From positions 1 through 7,449 of the forward strand of contig DAOUPF010000057.1 of the NCBI GenBank assembly GCA_030626265.1: 7,449 nt of DNA, in the 5' to 3' direction. Source of the stretch: Sulfurovum sp. (GTDB taxonomy: Bacteria; Campylobacterota; Campylobacteria; Campylobacterales; Sulfurovaceae). The notes below the pieces were generated by a model. That model did not search any database. It saw nothing but the letters and a program-made list of their open reading frames with translations, and had not been told where the DNA came from. A program made the position numbers and the translations under genes. Positions 1-6,279 of this stretch are shown piece by piece. Each line of letters begins with the position of its first letter. Position 1 is the first letter of the stretch.

Positions 1-249
1 ATATATGAGACCTCATGTATTGAGTATAGTATAGACGATACCCCAGAAAAAAATGCTATCATCATATTTACCTCCCCATCATCTATCCAATGCTTTTTGA
101 AAAACTTTTCTTGGGATGATAGCTATACAGCTATCGTGATAGGAGATGCTACTAAAGTACATCTACCAGAAGGTGCAGATTTTGCAGTTGCATTAACCCC
201 TCTGATAGATGCTTGTATAGATAGAGCCAGAGAGATATCAAGCTTATAA
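1..249 (+). CDS. hemD: Uroporphyrinogen-III synthase, C-terminal part (5' end outside window)
   Basis: Reading from base 1 gives 82 codons ending in TAA at 247-249; the start lies upstream of the window. The visible part has the pattern of the C-terminal half of HemD: a hydrophobic strand ending in 'FTSPSSIQCFLKNF', then 'AIVIGDATKVHLPEG' (the family's 'A.G..T...L...G' segment), and a final helix 'PLIDACIDRAREI'. HemD cyclises and inverts ring D of hydroxymethylbilane in the cytoplasm to make uroporphyrinogen III, the common precursor of haem, sirohaem and cobalamin. The family is poorly conserved in sequence, so the call rests on the order of short motifs. The following gene lies 115 bases downstream and appears to be a separate unit. 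Confidence 0.78.
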   Translation: MYETSCIEYSIDDTPEKNAIIIFTSPSSIQCFLKNFSWDDSYTAIVIGDATKVHLPEGADFAVALTPLIDACIDRAREISSL

Positions 250-364
250 AACAAGCACACAAGAGTACTTTTTACTACCTTTTAATTATTGATTAAATAT
301 GGTAAAGGACTCTCTATATGGTATATCAAGTAGGGTAAATTATATAACCAAGGAGTGAAGTAAA

Positions 365-829
365 ATGAATTTTTTTAAAATGATATTATTGATAATGGTA
401 TTGGTAGTTGGTGTAAATGCACAAGATAAAATGCCAAAAAAGTTAGAAAGAGAAGCGATAGAAATTATAAATACATTTATTAAAATAATGCAAAATAACA
501 GTTATGATGCTAGTGCAAAAATGGTAGTTCCTCTAATGCATAAAAGTCTTTTAAAAAGAAGTCAAAAAGCACTAGATAGTGACACTTATAGATATTCATT
601 TAAAAAAGCACAGAGTAATGCAAAGAACTACACTTATCCCATAAAAATAACGCGTATTCAAAAACTTAGAACTACTGAGATAGGATATGGAGATACCCAT
701 GAAAAGGGTACTGAATATAAACTGTGGATTGCAAAAAAGGATTTAATAGGTGGAGTACCTGCACCACTAGTTATATTTTTTAAAGATGGAATAGGTATAG
801 CAAAGTTAAGTTATGTTGGAAGTTTATAG
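365..829 (+). CDS. Small secreted/periplasmic protein of unknown function
   Basis: A 154-residue protein starts at ATG 365 with a strong ribosome site (AAGGAG, 350-355, 9 bases before the start). Residues 1-19 form a signal peptide: Asn-Phe-Phe-Lys, a hydrophobic core of Ile/Leu/Met/Val, then a Val-Asn-Ala cleavage site before Gln-Asp-Lys. There is no lipobox cysteine, so a soluble periplasmic protein is expected. The mature part is basic, with an amphipathic helix near 27-45 followed by alternating strand-like segments ending in 'VPAPLVIFFKDG' and 'KLSYVGSL'. This helix-then-sheet pattern could be an NTF2-like fold, but that is a guess. I recall similar short secreted proteins in other Campylobacterota but know of no function. 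The next gene starts 29 bases after the stop and may be co-transcribed. Confidence 0.75.
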   Translation: MNFFKMILLIMVLVVGVNAQDKMPKKLEREAIEIINTFIKIMQNNSYDASAKMVVPLMHKSLLKRSQKALDSDTYRYSFKKAQSNAKNYTYPIKITRIQKLRTTEIGYGDTHEKGTEYKLWIAKKDLIGGVPAPLVIFFKDGIGIAKLSYVGSL

Positions 830-858
830 AGGAAATGATACTGAAAAAGTAAAATGAA

Positions 859-1887
859 ATGATGGAACTATTTTGGGAGTATTGGTACTGGTATTGGCTG
901 TTGGTAGTTCTGGTCTATTATTCTATAGTGCTTGAAAAATCAGTAGGGGTCAAAAATTTATTCTCTACACCTGTACAATATAATCCACCTACTGGATTTG
1001 GGGTGCTACTTGCTGGTTTGATTTATGATAGGTTTACCGAGCATAAAGATTTTGTTGCGTCTATTTTAGAACTGGAAGTATTAGGGTTAGTAGAGATAAA
1101 GAGAGAAAAAAATAGTGACTTACTAGTTCTACGTACAGATAAATCACCTACTCCTATGATACCTTTAGCGCAGTATCTACTAGATGAGGTACTTTTTGTA
1201 GGTGATAGAAAGTCATACTTGATTCCTAAAAGATTATATACAAGAAAGAGCCAAACAGGAAGTCAAGACACACAGCGTTACAAAGAGATTGTTGATGATT
1301 ACCATAAGGTAAACATGAAAGCTTCTCAATGGGTAGTTTCTGAGGGTTATATGGAAGAGAATCCTAAAAAAACCAGAAGGAGATTTGTAGGGTGGTCAAC
1401 ACTCTTGGTTATTGTCATGCTTCTTTTGACTTACTTTTCTGGGATGGTTGCTGATTTTTTTGCTTATGTTGCATTCTTTTTTATCTATTTTCCACTTTTC
1501 TTTGTCGTCTACAGTAAAAGTATTTTTGGTAAAATTTTTGCAGGTGTATTTCCCTCTTTGCTACTATGGCTCATCATAGCAAACGATGAACTTAGACAGA
1601 TACTTTTTGAAGAGCTACATTTATGGCTGTACATTGTAGTACTGGTCGTACAGATGGCATTTATGTTTACTTATGAGTATGTCGGTACCTTGAGTCCTAA
1701 AGGCAAAGAAGTGAGAAATCACCTTGTGGGTTTCAAAGAGTTTTTAAAACGGGTAAAAAAAGATGAAGTGAAAAAACGTAAAAAAGAGGATCCAGAATAT
1801 ATAGACAAGGTATTGCCTTATATGGTACTTTTTGGTATTGAAGAGCATGAACTAAACCTTGATGATATGAGACATTTGGCACGCTAA
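859..1887 (+). CDS. DUF2207 (YciQ-type) membrane protein lacking the secreted N-terminal domain
   Basis: This 342-residue protein matches the C-terminal half of DUF2207 family proteins in order. A membrane segment lies at about 10-25. Next comes the Tyr-Asn-Pro-Pro hallmark at 41-44 with a winged-helix-like part ('DFVASILELEVLGLVEIKRE', 64-83), where the family has 'PP.G..PA.AG' and 'D..ATLLDLAVRGYLKI'. A charged linker containing 'LLDEVLF' follows, then four hydrophobic segments at about 177-195, 200-218, 225-241 and 253-271. The tail 'LSPKGKEVRNHLVGFKEFL' (278-296) runs into 'EDPEYIDKVLPYMVLFGIEE' (310-329), which is very characteristic. Full-length members carry a signal peptide and a large extracytoplasmic beta domain first; here that part is absent and the preceding gene is only a short secreted protein. 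The biochemical function of DUF2207 is unknown; LemA is a frequent neighbour elsewhere but is not seen here. The start is uncertain by one codon (Met 859 or 862) and has no strong ribosome site at normal distance. Confidence 0.85.
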   Translation: MMELFWEYWYWYWLLVVLVYYSIVLEKSVGVKNLFSTPVQYNPPTGFGVLLAGLIYDRFTEHKDFVASILELEVLGLVEIKREKNSDLLVLRTDKSPTPMIPLAQYLLDEVLFVGDRKSYLIPKRLYTRKSQTGSQDTQRYKEIVDDYHKVNMKASQWVVSEGYMEENPKKTRRRFVGWSTLLVIVMLLLTYFSGMVADFFAYVAFFFIYFPLFFVVYSKSIFGKIFAGVFPSLLLWLIIANDELRQILFEELHLWLYIVVLVVQMAFMFTYEYVGTLSPKGKEVRNHLVGFKEFLKRVKKDEVKKRKKEDPEYIDKVLPYMVLFGIEEHELNLDDMRHLAR

Positions 1888-2135
1888 AGCAGCTACAGTA
1901 AAACCGCAGGAGTTACACTAAGAAAATATAATAACCCTCATCTCGCCTAATAAATAAAAATAATAGAAGAGAGACTACTAAAAATAGTTCTTAGAATACA
2001 TATTTGTAGAGAGCAAATAGATTAAATTTACTATGAATAAAAAAAGACAGTACCCATAATACTAGTTAATACTAATTAGTATCAATTAAAATAGACAGAA
2101 ATATGTTTTTTTTTCACTATTACCTAACAGCAAAT
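1888..2135. other. AT-rich non-coding stretch between the DUF2207 gene and the structured RNA
   Basis: I find no protein gene on either strand here. Hand counting gives about 23% GC over 1921-2100, far below the neighbouring genes. It holds a perfect 14-base palindrome (2069-2082), a short direct repeat next to it, and a run of nine T (2106-2114) just upstream of the RNA promoter. A 7-base inverted pair (CTAAGAA at 1918-1924 and TTCTTAG at 1988-1994) is too far apart to be a convincing terminator. No clear terminator for the upstream gene is visible. Confidence 0.6.
2069..2082. repeat. Perfect 14-base palindrome, possible operator
   Basis: ATACTAATTAGTAT reads the same on both strands. It is preceded by two copies of TAATACTA (2058-2065 and 2068-2075), the second overlapping the palindrome. 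It ends about 58 bases upstream of the -10 box of the structured RNA, a position where an activator or repressor dimer could bind. In such AT-rich DNA a short AT palindrome can arise by chance, so a regulatory role is inference only. Confidence 0.4.
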
Positions 2136-2145
2136 TAGCTATAAT
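2106..2145 (+). promoter_or_regulatory. Sigma70-type promoter of the structured RNA
   Basis: A perfect TATAAT lies at 2140-2145, giving an expected transcript start near 2151-2153. There is no good -35 TTGACA at the right distance. A run of nine T (2106-2114) and further AT-rich patches lie upstream, which fits the vegetative promoters of Campylobacter and Helicobacter, where periodic AT tracts replace the -35 box. The promoter sits exactly where composition changes from very AT-rich to GC-richer sequence, which supports a transcript starting here. Confidence 0.65.
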
Positions 2146-2151
2146 AAAGAC

Positions 2152-2462
2152 AACCTAGATGGTGCGACTACTGTATAAGGGGTTCAACATTTAATCTTGG
2201 TGGGACATGTAGCAGTTGGTGTGTAGACATTTTCGTTTGAGTACGGCATAGCCTACGAGAAATTGCCTCCTAAAGATTTGCTCTCTCCTCCATCGTTGGC
2301 TTATTAGAGCCGTATCAAACAGAACGCTCATCCGGGGGTCATTAGTGCTGATTCTTGCCCGCATAGGACTTTCAAAAGGTCATTGACGAACATAGAGTTC
2401 GTCTTCAAATCTTTTGAAAATCCTCTACGCACAATTATCACCACTACTGACTAGTGATTGTA
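2152..2462 (+). ncRNA. Structured RNA upstream of purD (purD-motif / 6S RNA candidate)
   Basis: This block has no plausible ORF but is about 47% GC (2161-2340) against about 23% just upstream, which marks a structured RNA in an AT-rich genome. Hairpin A: 2235-2247 pairs with 2309-2320 (GTTTGA + TACGGC with GCCGTA + TCAAAC, one bulged G), continuing through ATAGCC/GGCTTAT and ACGA/TCGT to a large apical loop at 2259-2292. Hairpin B: AGGA + TTTCAAAAG (2365-2378) pairs with CTTTTGAAA + TCCT (2411-2424), then an internal loop (2379-2384 against 2404-2410), then a perfect 7-bp stem GACGAAC/GTTCGTC (2385-2403) with a 5-base loop. The ends may pair through GTGCG (2162-2166) and CGCAC (2428-2432), though that competes with the base of hairpin B. 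From memory, a conserved 'purD' RNA motif lies upstream of purD in epsilonproteobacteria, and the Helicobacter 6S RNA maps beside purD. The roughly 310-base span is longer than typical 6S RNA (about 180-200), so the ends or the identity may differ. A cis-acting purD leader is the main alternative. Confidence 0.7.
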
Positions 2463-2474
2463 TATTTTATTTTA
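2437..2474 (+). terminator. Probable intrinsic terminator of the structured RNA
   Basis: AT + CACTA (2437-2438 and 2442-2446, with CAC bulged) pairs with TAGTGAT (2452-2458) around a five-base CTGAC loop. The stem is followed by the T-rich run 2459-2474. The stem is weak (seven pairs, one bulge) and the T run is interrupted, so partial read-through into purD, whose ATG is at 2491, is possible. The bases also fit an alternative pairing with the 5' end of the RNA, where ACAA/TTGT, CTAG/CTAG and TGGTG/CACCA match. Confidence 0.45.
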
Positions 2475-2490
2475 ACTGTTGGAGATATGA

Positions 2491-3768
2491 ATGAACATAT
2501 TGATTGTTGGTGCAGGTGGTAGAGAGTATTCGATTGGTCTTGCTATGAAGAGAGATGAGAATGTAGACAAACTCTACTTTGCACCAGGTAATGGGGCTAC
2601 TGATGAGCTAGGAGAGAACCTAAGTATCAGTGATTTTGGAGAATTAGCTTCATTTGTAGAAGATAATGGGATTGATCTTACTATTGTGGGACCTGAAGCT
2701 CCACTTGTAGATGGAATTGTTGATCTCTTCATTGATAGAGGTTTGACTATATTTGGACCAACTGCAGCAGCTGCACAGCTAGAGGGTTCAAAGATATTTA
2801 TGAAGAACTTTTTAGCTAGACATAATGTACCAACTGCTAAATACATAGAGACAGATTCTTTGGATGATGCAGTCAAGTTTATCGGTACACTTGAGGCTCC
2901 TATCGTAGTCAAAGCTGATGGTCTTTGTGGTGGTAAAGGTGTGATAATAGCACAGAGTGCAGATGAGGCAAAAGTAGCAGCAGCAGATATGCTCTCTGGT
3001 AGTTCATTTGGTAATGCAGGTATGTCTATAGTCGTAGAGGAGTTCCTTGATGGATATGAGCTATCTGTATTTGCTATATGTGATGGCAAAGACTACATAG
3101 TACTCCCAGCAGCACAAGACCATAAAAGATTACTCAATGATGATCAAGGACCAAATACAGGTGGTATGGGTGCATATGCTCCGACACCATTAGTAGATGA
3201 TGAGATATACCAAAAACTAAAAGAGAGAGTTATAGAGCCAACACTTAAAGGTATGGAGGATGAGGGTATGCCATTTACTGGTGTGCTTTTTATAGGTGTT
3301 ATGATGGTCAAAGGTGAGCCTATTATATTGGAATACAATGTTCGTTTTGGTGATCCTGAGTGTGAAGAGATAATGCCATTGCTTAAATCCCCTGCATCAG
3401 AGCTATTCTACAAAGCAGCTACAGGGAATCTAAAAAACATAGAGATAGATTTTTATGACAAATATGCAGTTGGTGTTGTAATGGCAAGTAAAGACTATCC
3501 ATATAAAAGTTCAGCTCCAGCAGAGATAGTGGTAGATAAGATACTTCATGATGATTTAGATGACAATAGTCATATCTCCTATGCAGGAGTAGATAGAGGT
3601 GATGATGGCAAACTCTATGCTACTGGTGGTAGAGTACTTGTGTGTGTAGGGATAGGTGATTCTATCTCTCAGGCAAGAGACCGTGCCTATATGCTAGTAG
3701 GGCAAGTGCACTTTGTGGGTAAACAGTGTAGAACAGATATTGCATATCAAGCATTAGGTAATTCATAA
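2491..3768 (+). CDS. purD: Phosphoribosylamine–glycine ligase (GAR synthetase)
   Basis: PurD joins glycine to 5-phosphoribosylamine with ATP in the second step of purine biosynthesis, in the cytoplasm. The 425-residue length matches the usual size (about 420-430). The N-terminal nucleotide-fold loop 'GAGGREYSIG' is at 7-16 and 'GPEAPLVDGI' at 67-76. The ATP-grasp domain shows 'VVKADGLCGGKGV' (139-151), 'VEEFLDGYELSVF' (182-194) and 'QDHKRLLNDDQGPNTGGMGA' (209-228). The metal-binding 'EYNVRFGDPE' is at 281-290, and the C-terminal barrel ends in 'GGRVLVCVGIG' (379-389). 'REYS', where Escherichia coli has 'REHA', is the form I associate with Campylobacterota. The start is set by GGAG at 2481-2484, six bases upstream; a nearby ATG at 2487 is out of frame. 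PurD is the first gene of the downstream operon, and its expression may depend on the structured RNA just before it. Confidence 0.98.
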   Translation: MNILIVGAGGREYSIGLAMKRDENVDKLYFAPGNGATDELGENLSISDFGELASFVEDNGIDLTIVGPEAPLVDGIVDLFIDRGLTIFGPTAAAAQLEGSKIFMKNFLARHNVPTAKYIETDSLDDAVKFIGTLEAPIVVKADGLCGGKGVIIAQSADEAKVAAADMLSGSSFGNAGMSIVVEEFLDGYELSVFAICDGKDYIVLPAAQDHKRLLNDDQGPNTGGMGAYAPTPLVDDEIYQKLKERVIEPTLKGMEDEGMPFTGVLFIGVMMVKGEPIILEYNVRFGDPECEEIMPLLKSPASELFYKAATGNLKNIEIDFYDKYAVGVVMASKDYPYKSSAPAEIVVDKILHDDLDDNSHISYAGVDRGDDGKLYATGGRVLVCVGIGDSISQARDRAYMLVGQVHFVGKQCRTDIAYQALGNS

Positions 3769-4191
3769 ATGGTTGATTTAAACAATCTAGCTACTACACA
3801 AAGGCGTACTTGGTCTTTTGTGATAGATGATCTTGTGATCTCTGTGCTCTTTATCGCTATATTTTTTGAGCAGCTTGGGATGTTGACTACCAATGAAGGA
3901 GTTATACTCTTTGTAAAAGCTAATTACTGGATGCTTATTACCTTGAAAGTAGTTTATCATACAGTCTTTACTTGGCAAAATGGTAAAACACTAGGAAAAC
4001 ACCTTATGAAGATAAGAGTAGTTTCTATAGATGAGCAGTATATATTATCTCTGCCTTTCTCTTTTATTCGTTCTGCGGTAAGGGTACTGGGTGAAATGTT
4101 CTTTTATATTGGATTTTTACCAGCATTTTTCTCTCCAACCAAGCAGACTTTGCATGATAGAATAGCTAGGAGTATAGTAGTAAATGCGTAA
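3769..4191 (+). CDS. RDD family small integral membrane protein
   Basis: This 140-residue protein has the RDD layout. Arg12-Arg13 and the Asp20-Asp21 pair lie at the start of the first membrane segment (about 17-34), and a second segment spans about 50-68. The family signature 'NGKTLGKHLMKIRVV' (71-85) follows, then a third hydrophobic segment (about 105-122) and the C-terminal 'KQTLHDRIARSIVV' (125-138). RDD proteins are cytoplasmic-membrane proteins, mostly of unknown function; some have been linked to ion or sodium transport, but nothing here shows a substrate. Its ATG follows the purD stop with no gap and its end overlaps the lptD start by 8 bases, so it is probably translationally coupled to both. 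Placement before lptD hints at an envelope role, but that is only context. Confidence 0.92.
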   Translation: MVDLNNLATTQRRTWSFVIDDLVISVLFIAIFFEQLGMLTTNEGVILFVKANYWMLITLKVVYHTVFTWQNGKTLGKHLMKIRVVSIDEQYILSLPFSFIRSAVRVLGEMFFYIGFLPAFFSPTKQTLHDRIARSIVVNA

Positions 4192-6265
4192 TCTTTTTGT
4201 CTCTCTCGCAATTTTGTTCTCAGTGACCTTATGGGCAGAGAATAAGAGTGCAGAGTCACAAAAAGTAGTACTACAGGCAAAAGATATCAGTGGAGATGAT
4301 AACTATCTCTATGCAAAAGGGCATATAGTCCTAAAATACTCAAAAACACTTTTTTTGGCAGATACGGCAAGATATGATAAGAAGCGTAAAATCTTGGTTG
4401 TCAGTGGAAATGTCCGTATCAAAAATCCAGATGGGAGCAGCGTTACAACCCAGAAGGTTATATTAGAAACTAAGAAAAATAGAGTTTTATTTGAGAAGTT
4501 TTTCTATAAAAACAAAGATGACATATGGCTCTCTTCAAAGATAGCTGAAAAAGCAGAAGAGTGTTATTCTCTCAAAGATGCACTTTTCTCTAGCTGTATG
4601 GTTGATAACCCTGATTGGCATATGGAATTTTCTGAGGCAAAATACAATACCAAAACAAAGTATATAAAACTCAAAGATATAAAATTTTACGTAGGTGACA
4701 CCCCTATATTTTATTTTCCATATCTGGCATTTTCTACCTCTAGAGAGCGGAGCTCAGGATTGCTCATGCCAAAGCTAGGTTATAATTCAAAAGATGGATT
4801 CTTGTATGAACAGCCAATCTTTTTGGCACTTAGCCCTAGTGCGGATTTAGAGTTCAACCCACAGGTTAGAACAAATAGAAGCTTAGGGTTATATTCAACT
4901 CTACGTTTTGCAGATAGTGCAAACTCCTCTGGTTATCTGCGTGTGGGGTACTTTGAAGATAAAGATGACTATACGCAAGAGAATAATCTAAAAAATGCAG
5001 AGCACTATGGAGTAGAAGCTAGTTATGAGAGTAGTGATGTTTTGGGCTCTAGTAAGCCAGACGGATACAGTGATGGCTTATATGCCAACCTAGTCCTGTT
5101 CAATGATATAGATTATCTAAACTTACAAAACAATTCACTATATCATCTATCAGATTCACATCTAAAAGAGTCTAAGATTAACTATATGCTCTTTGATGAT
5201 AAGAACTATTTTGGACTCAATGCTCGCTATTTTTTGGATGCAAACAAAGATAGCAACCAAGATACACTTCAAGAGCTTCCATCTATGAGGTGGCATAAGT
5301 TTACAGATGATATAGGCATAGAGAACCTTACATATAGCATGGATATAGGAGTATATAATTATATACGAAACAGAGGCTCCGAGTCCAAACAGCTAGAGCT
5401 ATCTATACCAATCAAATATAACACCTCTTTTTTAGATGATTATTTGAAGCTGGAGCTTAGTGAAGAGGTATATCTGTATAGTGGATATTTTGACATAAAT
5501 GATATAGTAGATGATGATTATAGTACAGTATCTGCTACTCACAAGATAAAGCTATACTCGGATACGCTCAAGCCATACGAGAGTGGGATACATACTTTGC
5601 AATGGGCTTTAGAGTATGCAAAGCAGGATCACAAAGGAAAAGGTGTAGAGGAGTATGAGGCATTGGATAACCAACTTCGCAAAGACTTCTTGACGCGTAA
5701 ACCATTTGATGATAAGATCACACTCTCTCTGAGTCAATTTTGGCATGGCAATACTCTAGATCTTGGGGCTCTACAGAGAGTGTCTCAGACATACTATCCA
5801 GATAGAGATGAGCATTGGGGTGACTTGAGGCATGAGCTTGAGTTTAGCTATGACAAATGGAAAGTGATAAACTCATTTGAGTACTCATTTGAGTATCAAG
5901 GTTTATCAGAGATTTCAAACAAGATACGATATGGTGATGATAAACTTTATCTAAATATGGAGCATTTTTGGAGAAAAGATTTAGCAGATGATAATATATT
6001 GTCAAATGAGGTAGCCTTTGATACAAAATACAAATATAACAAGGATATCAAGCTCTTTGGTAGTATGACATATGACTTGGATGAAAAGTATAGTAAGAAA
6101 TGGAAAACGGGACTGTTGTATAATAGAGGCTGTTGGAGTGTAGAACTTAGCTATGCTCATGATACTAGTCCAGTCTTAGAAAAAGATGGTGGAGGCTCTA
6201 TAGATAGTGATACTTTCTTGGTCAAACTCAATCTAATTCCATTTGGTGGAACGGAAATAAAGTAA
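4184..6265 (+). CDS. lptD: LPS-assembly outer-membrane protein LptD
   Basis: LptD is the outer-membrane barrel that, with the lipoprotein LptE, inserts lipopolysaccharide into the outer leaflet. The 693-residue protein starts with a signal peptide (about 1-18, ending 'LWA'). An OstA/LptA-like periplasmic beta-jellyroll follows at about 25-115 ('YLYAKGHIVLKYSKTLFLAD', then 'GNVRIKNPDG'). The conserved entry to the barrel is clear: 'IFYFPYLAFSTSRERSSGLLMPKLGY', with the Pro-Tyr and 'GLLMP' hallmarks of the family. The rest alternates aromatic and polar residues as expected of barrel strands. It is shorter than E. coli LptD (784 residues). Only three cysteines are present (127, 138, 650), where E. 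coli has four. The start overlaps the RDD gene by 8 bases, with AGGAG at 4168-4172 upstream. No lptE is visible in the window. Confidence 0.95.
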   Translation: MRNLFVSLAILFSVTLWAENKSAESQKVVLQAKDISGDDNYLYAKGHIVLKYSKTLFLADTARYDKKRKILVVSGNVRIKNPDGSSVTTQKVILETKKNRVLFEKFFYKNKDDIWLSSKIAEKAEECYSLKDALFSSCMVDNPDWHMEFSEAKYNTKTKYIKLKDIKFYVGDTPIFYFPYLAFSTSRERSSGLLMPKLGYNSKDGFLYEQPIFLALSPSADLEFNPQVRTNRSLGLYSTLRFADSANSSGYLRVGYFEDKDDYTQENNLKNAEHYGVEASYESSDVLGSSKPDGYSDGLYANLVLFNDIDYLNLQNNSLYHLSDSHLKESKINYMLFDDKNYFGLNARYFLDANKDSNQDTLQELPSMRWHKFTDDIGIENLTYSMDIGVYNYIRNRGSESKQLELSIPIKYNTSFLDDYLKLELSEEVYLYSGYFDINDIVDDDYSTVSATHKIKLYSDTLKPYESGIHTLQWALEYAKQDHKGKGVEEYEALDNQLRKDFLTRKPFDDKITLSLSQFWHGNTLDLGALQRVSQTYYPDRDEHWGDLRHELEFSYDKWKVINSFEYSFEYQGLSEISNKIRYGDDKLYLNMEHFWRKDLADDNILSNEVAFDTKYKYNKDIKLFGSMTYDLDEKYSKKWKTGLLYNRGCWSVELSYAHDTSPVLEKDGGGSIDSDTFLVKLNLIPFGGTEIK
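5871..5894. repeat. Perfect 12-base tandem duplication inside lptD
   Basis: ACTCATTTGAGT occurs twice back to back (5871-5882 and 5883-5894). Each copy has ACTCA/TGAGT arms, so the unit is itself an inverted repeat, and the junction forms a 10-base palindrome TGAGTACTCA. The length is a multiple of three, so the frame is kept and the protein carries a Ser-Phe-Glu-Tyr repeat in a predicted barrel strand or turn. Confidence 0.8.
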
Positions 6266-6279
6266 TAGTGGGGTAGAGA

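Noticed and set aside
263..312. Imperfect inverted repeat (GAGT.CTTT...ACC with GGTAAAG.ACTC) between hemD and the small secreted protein gene
   Set aside because: The arms are broken by mismatches and a 5-base asymmetry, and no T run follows, so I do not call it a terminator or operator.
2152..2462. tmRNA, RNase P RNA, SRP RNA or a purine riboswitch as the identity of the structured RNA
   Set aside because: The conserved tmRNA ends, the RNase P 'GAGGAAAGTC' core, the SRP 'GGAAGCAGC' loop and the purine aptamer core are all absent on the strands I read.
2461..2470. A second -10-like box (TATATT) just before purD
   Set aside because: It overlaps the T-rich tail of the terminator-like hairpin and would leave almost no leader before the ribosome site; possible but unsupported.
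2574..3089. 171-codon open frame on the minus strand within purD
   Set aside because: It is Ser/Pro-rich, has no recognisable motif, and lies wholly opposite clear PurD motifs; it is a shadow of the purD codon pattern.
3144..3338. 64-codon minus-strand frame inside purD
   Set aside because: No ribosome site or motif; it lies opposite the conserved ATP-grasp region.
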